A stretch of 64,000 bases of DNA, from contig NZ_JHEG04000001.1 of assembly GCF_000760695.4 (NCBI RefSeq), forward strand, positions 1,249,834 through 1,313,833. The letters run 5' to 3'. The translations under genes and the position numbers were made by a program. Under the pieces are notes generated by a model. The model made no database searches and was not told where the DNA came from. It was given only the letters and a program-made list of their open reading frames with translations. The DNA comes from Tolypothrix bouteillei VB521301 (GTDB lineage Bacteria > Cyanobacteriota > Cyanobacteriia > Cyanobacteriales > Nostocaceae). The first letter of the stretch is position 1, and each line of letters starts with the position of its first letter. Shown here in pieces: positions 19,365 to 27,000 of the stretch.

Positions 19365-20040
19365 ATTTATCGAGCTTCCAACCAAGCTTGTAAATCAGCC
19401 ACACTTGTAAACTCTAAAAGTGCTTCACTTAAATTTTCCACAACAGGTAAGGGTAAATTGGAAATTCGTTGCCGCAATTCCTCAGAAATTTCTCCAAAGC
19501 GCTTGTTCAACAGTCGGACAACGAGGTTGACTGTTGCTTCTTCTCTTCCTTCTTCTCTTCCCTCCTCCTTGATTTCTCGATAAACTCGCGTTTCCTGTAG
19601 TGTTATTCCTAGCATGGACTCTACCTCTGTTCGGCTTAATTGTTCAAACTTACTAGTGCTGTCAGTCATTTAGACCTCAACACTCTCAAGCGATCGCATC
19701 TTTAGTGATGGTCTAATTTATCGAGCTTCTAACCAAGCTTGTAAATCAGCCACACTTGTAAACTCTAAAAGTGCTTCACTTAAATTTTCCACAACGGGTA
19801 GGGGTAAATTGGAAATTCGTTGTCGCAATTCCTCAGAAATTTCTCCAAAGCGCTTGTTCAACAGTCGGACAACGAGGTTGACTGTTGCTTCTTCTCTTCC
19901 TTCTTCTCTTCCTTCTTGCCTTCCTTCTTCTCTTCCTTCTTCTCTTCCTTCTTCCTTGATTTCTCGATAAACTCGAGTTTCCTTTAGTGTTATTCCTAGC
20001 ATGGACTCTACCTCTGTTCGGCTTAATTGTTCAAATTTAT
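19365..20040. repeat. imperfect tandem direct repeat covering the DUF4351 coding end
   Basis: The stretch 19365-19651 is repeated at about 19716-20037 with few base changes. The second copy is longer because its GAAGGAAGAGAA-type linker (minus-strand sense) is expanded by extra REEG codons. Boundaries were judged by eye. Confidence 0.75.
19367..19669 (-). pseudogene. partial tandem copy of Rpn/DUF4351 nuclease (C-terminal part only)
   Basis: A 100-residue frame that matches almost exactly the C-terminal third of the full gene at 19718-20602: KFEQLSRTEVESMLGITL, a Glu/Arg/Gly linker and the DUF4351 end NLSEALLEFTSVADLQAWLEAR. The nuclease domain is missing. It keeps an ATG and a short new N-terminus, MTDSTS, so it might still be translated as a stand-alone DUF4351 peptide. 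The simplest reading is a remnant of tandem duplication. Confidence 0.7.
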
Positions 20041-20602
20041 ACACCATAATTGTTGTCACCATCTCTATTATGGCGCGATTTGATGGTTGAGATTGTTCTT
20101 GACGGGTTCTGGTTAACAGATATCTTGCTTCTTCAATGGCTTGTTCATCCTCTAAGGTAGTGAGTACCATCAGAGCTACCCATGAAGGTAATTGACGAAT
20201 ATCCCCCAACTCATTTAAATATACCCGATGTACTTGGTCGCTGTTGAGCAATGCGCGGTAAGGGTGACTATCGCTTTGTTCGGTACTGCGTGACGGATAA
20301 ATTATCACCGCTTGCCAATCGCTAAATCTGTCACGGTTGCGGTAGAAATAGAGTGAAGATTCCGCACAGAGCCTTTCGTAAAGTCGTTCATTTTTTTGAA
20401 ATTGCACCTCGCAAAAATAGACCACTCCTGCACCTCTATCTTCTGGTGGTAGAAAGACGCCATCAATTTCAAATTTCGGTTCTTTGACAGCAACGGAATC
20501 AAATTGATATGAGTCAGCATTTTTTGGAGGATCTGTCAATAGTTCAAAGAGTAAAGTTGGGGATTGCTGAAATAGTTTGTAAAAGATCGAATCTCGACGC
20601 AT
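19718..20602 (-). CDS. Rpn-family PD-(D/E)XK nuclease with DUF4351 tail
   Basis: A 294-residue protein of the Rpn/DUF2887 group, restriction-fold nucleases linked to recombination and often found in many copies in cyanobacteria. The core is visible as PKFEIDGVFLPP followed by VVYFCEVQFQKN, giving the Asp...Glu-X-Gln arrangement of the nuclease site. A charged linker with repeated REEG units (about residues 218-240) leads to the DUF4351 tail. The start MRRDSIFYKLFQQSP is standard for the family. It is followed by the partial copy at 19367-19669. Confidence 0.85.
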   Translation of the reverse strand: MRRDSIFYKLFQQSPTLLFELLTDPPKNADSYQFDSVAVKEPKFEIDGVFLPPEDRGAGVVYFCEVQFQKNERLYERLCAESSLYFYRNRDRFSDWQAVIIYPSRSTEQSDSHPYRALLNSDQVHRVYLNELGDIRQLPSWVALMVLTTLEDEQAIEEARYLLTRTRQEQSQPSNRAIIEMVTTIMVYKFEQLSRTEVESMLGITLKETRVYREIKEEGREEGREEGRQEGREEGREEATVNLVVRLLNKRFGEISEELRQRISNLPLPVVENLSEALLEFTSVADLQAWLEAR

Positions 20603-20919
20603 AAGGCATTTTGCTGAGTTTATCTGTCTGATTTACAATGCATTCAACAGTTTATACCTTTAGAACATCAGTTCTATAAAGAATTATTATTATTTTCAAA
20701 AAAACTAATTTCCTGGTTTGTTCTTGCGCTCTATTCCCTAAAGTGCAACTACAAGCAAAAAAATTTACATGTTGTTATCTGTGTGATGTTTTACTGAAAT
20801 TGTCGATCTAAAACTAACCATGACCCTAACTATGACGCGGAGAGAATATTCAGACGCAAAGCAGTGTTAAATTAGCTGAGGAGGTAGCAACCTTGAGCGG
20901 TGGCTTTAATTGAAGTTTT
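20603..20919. other. divergent intergenic region
   Basis: AT-rich spacer between the divergent Rpn gene and the next plus-strand gene. No gene, tandem repeat or strong hairpin is seen. It must hold promoters for both directions, but none could be placed with confidence. Confidence 0.35.
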
Positions 20920-21903
20920 ATGTCACAAGACAATCCAAATCCACAACCACCTTCTTCTCCCGAACCAAAGGGGAGCCAGTCCCAGCAAAGGGTTGAGCAA
21001 GTCACTCAGCCGGACATAAGAGTTCAATCCGCTTGGAAATCTTTTATTATCAGAATTCTGAGAGGAACGATTGGAATTTTAGAAGCAACAGCGAACAGAC
21101 TGGAGGCTGAATCTCCCGCTGGGGCTGTAGAGACGAGAGGTGGAGCATCTTCACAAGGGTGGGGTGCTGTTTTAGGAAAAATTCGCTCGTTCTTGCCAGA
21201 AAATTTATCAACTAAGCTATCAGATACAGCTTTAACGGGAATTATTGCTGGGATTGCTGTCATTGGCTTCTGGACAACTTCCTCTCTCCTCTCTGGTAAA
21301 CCTACTGAGGTAGCTACTGTTCCACCAACTCAAGAAACACCTCCTGTAACAATAACAACTCCACCAGTTGCAGAGGAGGTTCCACTTACACAACCTGAGG
21401 AAATTCCAACACCACAAGCAGAAGAAGTACCTCCACCAGTTACAGGAGAAGTTCCACTTACACAACCTGAGGAAATTCCAACACCACAAGCAGAAGAAAC
21501 ACCTCCACCAGTGACGGGAGAAGTTCCCCCACAGGTTGAGGAAAGCCCATTACCAGAACCTACTCCCACTCTAACACCAGAGATAGTATTAACTCCAGAA
21601 CAAACTTTGATTGCAGCTATCGAAAATCAGGTTGCAGAGATTAGCGATCGCTTTGGTTCAGGATTGATACAGTCCATTCAAGCTAACTTCCGCAGCAGCA
21701 ATCTGACTGTCAAAATTAGTAACGAATGGTACAATCTGAAACAATCGCAACAGGACAAACTCGCGGCTGATATACTACAGCGATCAAAGGACTTGGATTT
21801 TAGCCATTTAGAAATTATCGACTCTCAAGGTAGGTTAGTAGCGCGTAACCCTGTTGTTGGTACTGAAATGATTGTATTTCAACGCCAAGCAAGAAACACT
21901 TAG
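20920..21903 (+). CDS. membrane-anchored protein with Pro-rich repeats, unknown function
   Basis: A 327-residue protein not assigned to a family. It has a Pro/Gln-rich N-terminus (1-40), one membrane segment (about 108-130, TGIIAGIAVIGFWTTSSLL), then a Pro/Glu-rich linker built of two 24-residue repeats starting EVPLTQPEEIPTPQAEE (coded by a 72-base direct repeat from 21376), and a folded C-terminal domain (about 225-327, LTPEQTLIAAIENQVAEI ... LDFSHLEIIDSQGRLVARNPVVG). The layout suggests a membrane anchor with an extended arm carrying a C-terminal binding domain. It precedes the STM4015-type genes on the same strand by 68 bases. Confidence 0.7.
   Translation: MSQDNPNPQPPSSPEPKGSQSQQRVEQVTQPDIRVQSAWKSFIIRILRGTIGILEATANRLEAESPAGAVETRGGASSQGWGAVLGKIRSFLPENLSTKLSDTALTGIIAGIAVIGFWTTSSLLSGKPTEVATVPPTQETPPVTITTPPVAEEVPLTQPEEIPTPQAEEVPPPVTGEVPLTQPEEIPTPQAEETPPPVTGEVPPQVEESPLPEPTPTLTPEIVLTPEQTLIAAIENQVAEISDRFGSGLIQSIQANFRSSNLTVKISNEWYNLKQSQQDKLAADILQRSKDLDFSHLEIIDSQGRLVARNPVVGTEMIVFQRQARNT
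21376..21519 (+). repeat. 72-base direct repeat coding Pro/Glu-rich units
   Basis: Two in-frame 72-base units start at 21376 and 21448, with a partial third from 21520. They code for EVPLTQPEEIPTPQAEE followed by PPPVTG. Copy number is likely to vary among relatives. Confidence 0.75.
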
Positions 21904-21971
21904 GAATCGCATATGTTAACTTACCTGCGATCGTGGGAATTCTGTAGGAAGTACAGAAGTGAGAAAGTGTC

Positions 21972-23237
21972 ATGCCCGATAATCACAAGCAACCCAAAAA
22001 AGATGATGCAGTACTCGGAGGACAATCGCCACCTCCAGTAGAAGGAGCAGTTTTAGGAGGAATCGAGGGCGTTAAACGTCGTTTGTGGAATCCGGTTGTT
22101 GACGTTAGAAGGGCTGCGGTTGAAGAAGCCCTGAATTATGGCGATGCTGGATTAGATGTGGTAATTCAGGCTTTGAAGGATGAAGCTAAGCAAGTACAGC
22201 GTTTTGCTTATCGGCTATTGCGCCCAAGGGAAGAACAAAAAGTCAAGCTTGCTTTACAACAATATACACCATGGGATTTGGTTGAACGGTTAGCTCAGTA
22301 CCCGGGGTATCAAGGTATGCACGCTACGAGATTTGCCAATCGTCAAGTGGCGGATTTTGACCCTAATGTTGGCATCACCGATCCCATTGGTACAGCTTAT
22401 GCGATTCGATGGACTTACGATCCGGAAGAATATGCCATCGCAAAACTCGCAAGTCTTTTAGAAGACCCCAAAGCAAAACAATTGGAAGCTTTAGTATTTG
22501 GAATGTGGAGTGAGGAAGTATATAGTGAAAGTCCACCCAGCATTGTGAATGCTTTAGTGAATGCAAAAAATCAGCTTCCCAATCTCAAAGCAGTCTTCAT
22601 TGGAGATATTCCCTCCGATGAATGTGAAATTTCTTGGATTAAGCAAACGGATATTAGCCCGATTTTAAGGGCTTATCCTCAGCTAGAGATATTGCAAGTT
22701 CGTGGCGGAGATGGTTTAGAATTTTGCCCGCCTGTACGACACGATCGCTTACGAGCACTTATTGTTGAAACGGGTGGGTTAAGTCGGACAACAGTTGCTC
22801 AAATCTGTAACTTGAAACTACCAGCCCTAGAGCATCTTGAACTGTGGTTTGGTAGTGAAGACTACGGTGGAGATTGCTGGGTTGAAAATTTGAGCCCTAT
22901 TCTTGATGATTTAGTGTTCCCGAATTTGACTTACTTGGGACTCCGCAACAGCCAGTTTTCTGATGAAATGGTTCATGCGATTGTGCGATCGCCTTTAATG
23001 AATTCCATCAGCGTACTTGATTTATCAATGGGGACTTTGAGTGATGAAGGGGCTGAAGTATTACTCAACTCTCCGGTTGTGAATGAACTCGACATCCTCA
23101 ATGTCTCAGAAAACTTTCTCTCAGACGAAACGATCGAACGCTTGTCTCAGATCGAAGTTCAAGCGATCGCCAACAAGCAAAAAGAAGAAGACGAAGACGA
23201 CTACATTAGTTCCCGTTACTGCTCTGTTTCGGAGTAG
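21972..23237 (+). CDS. HEAT + leucine-rich-repeat protein, STM4015 family
   Basis: A 421-residue cytosolic protein. Residues 1-35 carry a twin motif (DAVLGGQSPPPVEGAVLGG), then GVKRRL and a HEAT domain (about 35-110). The rest is the STM4015 domain: FANRQVADFDPNVGITDP, PNLKAVFIGD, CEISWIKQTDISPILRAYP, LPALEHLELWFG, FPNLTYLGLRNS and LDLSMGTLSDEGAEVLL. These are leucine-rich repeats for protein binding. It ends in RYCSVSE. STM4015 proteins are known from clusters with STM4011-4014 enzymes, which lie downstream here. Function is not known; it could be a substrate, scaffold or sensor of that cluster. Confidence 0.85.
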   Translation: MPDNHKQPKKDDAVLGGQSPPPVEGAVLGGIEGVKRRLWNPVVDVRRAAVEEALNYGDAGLDVVIQALKDEAKQVQRFAYRLLRPREEQKVKLALQQYTPWDLVERLAQYPGYQGMHATRFANRQVADFDPNVGITDPIGTAYAIRWTYDPEEYAIAKLASLLEDPKAKQLEALVFGMWSEEVYSESPPSIVNALVNAKNQLPNLKAVFIGDIPSDECEISWIKQTDISPILRAYPQLEILQVRGGDGLEFCPPVRHDRLRALIVETGGLSRTTVAQICNLKLPALEHLELWFGSEDYGGDCWVENLSPILDDLVFPNLTYLGLRNSQFSDEMVHAIVRSPLMNSISVLDLSMGTLSDEGAEVLLNSPVVNELDILNVSENFLSDETIERLSQIEVQAIANKQKEEDEDDYISSRYCSVSE

Positions 23238-23356
23238 TATCCTTTAATGGTATATTTGTACTACAAAAACTGCGATTGACGGATCGCATGTCTAAGTCAG
23301 ATGTGCAACCAATCTTAGGTTATGAGAATTTCAACTTGAGGGCAAGGAGTCAGAAG

Positions 23357-24586
23357 GTGATACCAGACAATCAAAATCAACCCAGTAAATTTGACGTAGT
23401 ATTGGGTGACAGAGCCCCGCTTCCCATAGGAGATGTTGTTTTGGGAGGAATGGAAGGAGTGAAGCGTCGCTTGAAAAGTACAGTTGTAGAAGCACGACTT
23501 ACGGCTCTTGGCGAAGCATTCAATTATGGAGAAGCAGGTATAAACCTGATAATTGAAACACTGAAAGATGAATCAAAGCAAGTGCGGCTTACGGCGGCTC
23601 GACTGTTGCGGGAGAAAGGAAGCCAAAAGGAAAAGCAGATATTAATAGATTGCGATCCCTGGTTGTTTTTCACAACATTAGAGGGTTGGAATCAATACAC
23701 AGCAGTGCGAACAACAAAACAACTTGTAAATTTGTTGCAAGAGCCGCAAATAACCACTTTAGAAGCTTTAGTGTGTGAAATTGAGAAGAATGGTTCATAT
23801 GGGAAATTTCAAGATTTTGTCAACGTCCTGGTTGCTACTCCCGAGAGGTTACCGTATCTTAAAGCATTATTTATGGGAGACCCAAGCGATTCCAAACAAT
23901 GGAAGCGAGGATACTCCCAAATATGTCTAAGTAATATTAATCCAATTCTTAAAGCCTTTCCTCATTTGCAGGTATTGCATCTTTGCGGATTCTTTGGTCA
24001 TGCTAGCAATCCAATTTTAAAAAACAAACAAAAGCAAGAACTATTACAAATTCGCAATCGTGATGGTTCTCCAGTAGTTTCTAAAAAAACACACACAGAA
24101 TTAAAAACATTGATTATTGAAGGAGCAGATTTAACAGACGAACACGTGGCTGAAATTTGCCAGCTTGAGTATCCATCTCTAGAATATCTTGAATTGTGGC
24201 TGGGCAGAAGAGATACGGAGAAAATAGTTAAAAGTTTAGCTCCTCTTCTGTCAGGTAAATCGTGTCCCAATTTGATTTACTTAGGATTGATTGGTAGTGA
24301 AAATACAAATGCAATTGCTAGAGCTATATCTTGTTCGGAGATTATTAAACGCTTAAAGGTGCTAGATTTGGGAAAAGGCAAGTTGACCGTTGCTGGTGTT
24401 ACAGATTTACTCAAATGCCCTACAATCGAGAACTTACACACTCTCAATGTTTCTGAAAATTGTTTGCGTCCAATTGCAATTGAGCAATTGTCTCATATCA
24501 ATTGTCAAGTCATTGCTAATTCTCAGTTCCATGACAGTTATCGCTTTGATGATGATAGCGCTCGCTATTATACAGCATGGGAGTAA
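23357..24586 (+). CDS. HEAT + leucine-rich-repeat protein, STM4015 family (divergent)
   Basis: A 409-residue paralogue of the preceding gene. The GTG at 23357 is chosen as start because AAGGAGT at 23344-23350 is well placed and the next residues, IPDNQNQPSKFD, match the N-terminus of the sister proteins, where ATG stands at the codon that is ATA here. An in-frame ATG at 23288 is the alternative. The twin motif reads VVLGDRAPLPIGDVVLGG. A HEAT domain and leucine-rich repeats follow (HTELKTLIIEGADLTDEHVAEI, YPSLEYLELWLG). The FADxxVxDFDP segment of the other paralogues is missing. It ends in RYYTAWE. Confidence 0.8.
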   Translation: MIPDNQNQPSKFDVVLGDRAPLPIGDVVLGGMEGVKRRLKSTVVEARLTALGEAFNYGEAGINLIIETLKDESKQVRLTAARLLREKGSQKEKQILIDCDPWLFFTTLEGWNQYTAVRTTKQLVNLLQEPQITTLEALVCEIEKNGSYGKFQDFVNVLVATPERLPYLKALFMGDPSDSKQWKRGYSQICLSNINPILKAFPHLQVLHLCGFFGHASNPILKNKQKQELLQIRNRDGSPVVSKKTHTELKTLIIEGADLTDEHVAEICQLEYPSLEYLELWLGRRDTEKIVKSLAPLLSGKSCPNLIYLGLIGSENTNAIARAISCSEIIKRLKVLDLGKGKLTVAGVTDLLKCPTIENLHTLNVSENCLRPIAIEQLSHINCQVIANSQFHDSYRFDDDSARYYTAWE

Positions 24587-24857
24587 GGGATATGTTACAA
24601 AAATACGTAGGTTGGATTGAGGAACGAAACCCAACATTTACAGACATTTGTTGAGTTTCTCCATGGCGATTCCAAACCACAAAAATTCTTATCAGAGTAG
24701 TATTGATAACGACGCTTGAAACGTTAGTTACCAGCAATAGTTTAAATAAAACAACTTTATCTTGATAGAGGATCTTTAATAATGTTCTGGTTATTCGGTA
24801 GCTACAAGCTTTAGATATCCCTTTGCTCATACCAGCAATAAAAACAGGAACAAAATA
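24587..24857. other. intergenic region with an interspersed repeat
   Basis: No convincing gene. GAGGAACGAAACCCAAC at 24619-24635 is the inverted form of a segment in the terminator hairpin at 7074-7110, so it is a dispersed repeat. A minus-strand frame crossing this region overlaps the 3' end of the STM4015 gene and has no coding character. Confidence 0.4.
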
Positions 24858-25127
24858 CTAGGTTGATTTATCAGTCTCTAATTCTTCAAGTTGGACAGAT
24901 AACTTAATAGCATTCCTCACTACTTCGATAGAATCATCTATGTCAGGTTGAACAGCATATAAAGAGACTAAAAAACGAGAACCTATTACTCGAAGATGAG
25001 ACGGGATTAAACTAGTAAGTATTTCTATAGAAAACTGTATACGCTCAAAGATTACCCTACTGTAACCACCATTGAGATGAAATTCTACTCTCACTACTTC
25101 TTTCTCCAATAAGGATTTATATTTCAT
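24858..25127 (-). CDS. small hypothetical protein
   Basis: An 89-residue frame with ordinary composition (MKYKSLLEKEVVRVEFHLNG, ending QLEELETDKST) and no recognised domain, signal or membrane segment. There is no strong ribosome-binding site. It stands alone on the minus strand between the STM4015 gene and a Phd-like gene. It could be real or a chance frame. Confidence 0.4.
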   Translation of the reverse strand: MKYKSLLEKEVVRVEFHLNGGYSRVIFERIQFSIEILTSLIPSHLRVIGSRFLVSLYAVQPDIDDSIEVVRNAIKLSVQLEELETDKST

Positions 25128-25252
25128 TTCATATTTTTGTATTAAATACCTAAAGTGTTTATTCCTATTGACTATTAATAAATAGTACGTACCATTCTAC
25201 GTATTAACTTATTAGCACGAGCAAATCAGCGTAGGCTGAAAACGCATAACCT

Positions 25253-25729
25253 ATGGTTCTGGGGAATTTTGGCAATATTTACTCAGATGAGCTAATTACT
25301 GCCACTGAGTTAAATCGTCAGCCTGGACGAGTTCTAGACAAGGCTTTGGAACGTCCAGTGACAATTACTCGTAACGATCGGTCTTTTGCGTTGCTGCGGC
25401 GGGAGGAAGTAACTTCTCTGGTGAAGGTAGCTACTCAAAGTAAAACTGTTTTTGAAGCATTAACCGTAGCTTTTTCTCTATTACTAGGGAAAGAAATTGG
25501 CTTTGAACATCCTTATGGATGGTTGAGCGTGTTTGATTCAGATGAGTTGCAAGAGTTTATTAAGGAGCTAAGTGAGACTTTTCGGTTGATAGATTCCTCA
25601 ACCATAGCATGGGAGATAATTGACGCGCTCATCCATGAATGGCATGAAAGTGCAATTGCCATCTCTAGCCCCGAACTGGTAGCAGCTTTTAGTGCTGAAA
25701 CTGATGAAGTCCCATTAACCAAACCATAA
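25253..25729 (+). CDS. Phd/YefM-type antitoxin-like protein with long C-terminal extension
   Basis: A 158-residue protein. Residues 14-55 (LITATELNRQPGRVLDKALE, then PVTITRNDRSFALLRREE) have the pattern of Phd/YefM antitoxins, which bind DNA and neutralise a partner toxin. The remaining 100 residues (EALTVAFSLLLGKEIGFEHPYGW onward) form an unrecognised helical domain. The expected toxin is not downstream: the next gene is on the opposite strand. It may be an orphan antitoxin, a regulator, or a pair whose second half is the extension itself. Confidence 0.6.
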   Translation: MVLGNFGNIYSDELITATELNRQPGRVLDKALERPVTITRNDRSFALLRREEVTSLVKVATQSKTVFEALTVAFSLLLGKEIGFEHPYGWLSVFDSDELQEFIKELSETFRLIDSSTIAWEIIDALIHEWHESAIAISSPELVAAFSAETDEVPLTKP

Positions 25730-25858
25730 AGGGAAGTGCTGTGTGAGAGAGTAAACTGTAGATGCTTTTATACATAATTGGCGAAACTCAGTCAGGCGAT
25801 CGCACGGGCATTTATCTCAGCAGTGACTTTGTTTACAATCGATAACTGCCAAACTCTT

Positions 25859-26467
25859 TTATTTAGAAAATGCTTGTACTCGGTCAATACAGCCCTGCTT
25901 TACTGCAGAAGCTAAAATGTCTTTAGCACCAAGTCGCTTAAAGTAAAGTGCTGCATAATTCCTCTGCCTTTGCGTACCGTTGAAAAGGTAATGTTCAATT
26001 CGTTTTTGTCCGTGTGGTGTATTGACCAAACTGAGAGTATAGTCAACAAGCTTACAAGTCGCGCTGTTCAGGTCATTCTCTAAACTTTCCATTAATGTAT
26101 CGACATCAGACTCTCCTCCAGCACGTCCCATAGCGACAAAAGTGTCATACCTACTGCTTTTTTGAGTGTATTCCTCAAGTATCTGTTTCACTGCAGGCTC
26201 TTCTCGATAGACAAGTAGCACATAAGCAGCGTTCCTGACCATCCATAATCTATCTTCCAACGCCTGAATGACTAAATTCAAACCTGCTTCGCCATATTTC
26301 AGCGCCTCTTCTAGAGCAGCGATTTTTTGCTTGACCTCTGGATTTGCAAACCGTCTTTTAACACCTTCCAATCCTCCTAACACAACACCATTAACTGGGG
26401 CTGGGGATATTGCTTGACCACCAAGGACAGCGTCATCAACTCTGGGTCGATTCGTACTTTCTGGCAT
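25859..26467 (-). CDS. HEAT-repeat protein with the twin VLGG leader (no leucine-rich part)
   Basis: A 202-residue relative of the N-terminal halves of the STM4015-type genes. It starts MPESTNRPRVDDAVLGGQ and has a second VVLGG, then GLEGVKRRF and HEAT repeats (IAALEEALKYGEAGLNLVIQ, LEDRLWMVRNAAYVLL). The C-terminal half is helical and replaces the leucine-rich domain (LFNGTQRQRNYAALYFKRLG). It is the only member of the group on the minus strand and lacks the RYxxxxE tail. Its upstream region resembles the promoter segment before 31372. Confidence 0.75.
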   Translation of the reverse strand: MPESTNRPRVDDAVLGGQAISPAPVNGVVLGGLEGVKRRFANPEVKQKIAALEEALKYGEAGLNLVIQALEDRLWMVRNAAYVLLVYREEPAVKQILEEYTQKSSRYDTFVAMGRAGGESDVDTLMESLENDLNSATCKLVDYTLSLVNTPHGQKRIEHYLFNGTQRQRNYAALYFKRLGAKDILASAVKQGCIDRVQAFSK

Positions 26468-26477
26468 TGTACTTTAC

Positions 26478-26600
26478 TTTTGACACTACTACTTAGTATT
26501 CCCAATTACTTGAGGTAAGTGATAAGCAAAGCTTAACATCATGCGATCGGGGTAATAGGGTTTTGATTATTATGAGTACATTTGTACTGCATACGAAAAT
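26478..26600 (+). promoter_or_regulatory. relict of the STM4015-gene upstream region
   Basis: This segment aligns by eye with 31151-31285, the region before an intact STM4015 gene: TTTGA-AC-ACTACT, then GGTATTCC/AGTATTCC, ACTTGAGG, GATAA-CAA and GGGTTTTGA follow in the same order. It now lies in front of a toxin-antitoxin operon whose toxin is fused to an STM4015 C-terminus. This suggests the 5' part of an STM4015 gene was replaced. Confidence 0.5.
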
Positions 26601-26629
26601 ACAAATGTAGTCTGTAATGCGATCGCACA

Positions 26630-26758
26630 ATGCTGGTTAATAGCTGGTTAGAAAATTATTTATTTAATTCTCTGAAAGCTATGGGTATCATTGATGCAAA
26701 TGAACACCCCTTAGGTAAAACTAGAGGAGGATATAGAAAAAGTAAGGAGATTAAATAA
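26630..26758 (+). CDS. small ORF coupled to the antitoxin gene
   Basis: A 42-codon frame (MLVNSWLENYLFNSLKAMG..., ending GGYRKSKEIK) whose TAA overlaps the first base of the antitoxin ATG at 26758. The antitoxin ribosome-binding site AAGGAG (26743-26748) lies inside it. The stop-start overlap suggests translational coupling, either of a real small protein or of the remnant of a longer gene. No family is recognised. Confidence 0.35.
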   Translation: MLVNSWLENYLFNSLKAMGIIDANEHPLGKTRGGYRKSKEIK

Positions 26759-26997
26759 TGAAAACAGAACATGAAAGACAAGAAATAATCAAAGCTATCA
26801 ACGTACTGCTAAATCAAGCTTCTGACTGTACCTTAGATGAAATACTCGCAATCTTACAAAACATTGAAGATGAAGAAGATGAAGAAGATTTAAAATCTGT
26901 TAAAGAAGCCAGAGAAGAGATCCGGTTACACGGTACATTCTCTTGGGAAGAAATTAAAAAAGAAATTGCTGAAGAGAGAAAACAAGACGTGGCTTAA
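26758..26997 (+). CDS. antitoxin of a RelE/ParE-type toxin-antitoxin pair
   Basis: A 79-residue acidic protein with a helical N-terminal part (KTEHERQEIIKAINVLLNQA), a very acidic centre (NIEDEEDEEDLKSV) and a C-terminal SWEEIKKEIAEERKQD tail typical of small antitoxins that wrap around a RelE-type toxin. AAGGAGA stands at the proper distance before the ATG. It is separated by one codon-sized gap from the toxin gene, as usual for type II pairs. The exact antitoxin family is not recognised. Confidence 0.75.
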   Translation: MKTEHERQEIIKAINVLLNQASDCTLDEILAILQNIEDEEDEEDLKSVKEAREEIRLHGTFSWEEIKKEIAEERKQDVA

Positions 26998-27000
26998 TTG

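Noticed and set aside
24516..24830. Minus-strand frame of 104 codons behind the second STM4015 gene
   Set aside because: It overlaps the end of a well-supported gene on the other strand and has no recognisable features or ribosome-binding site.
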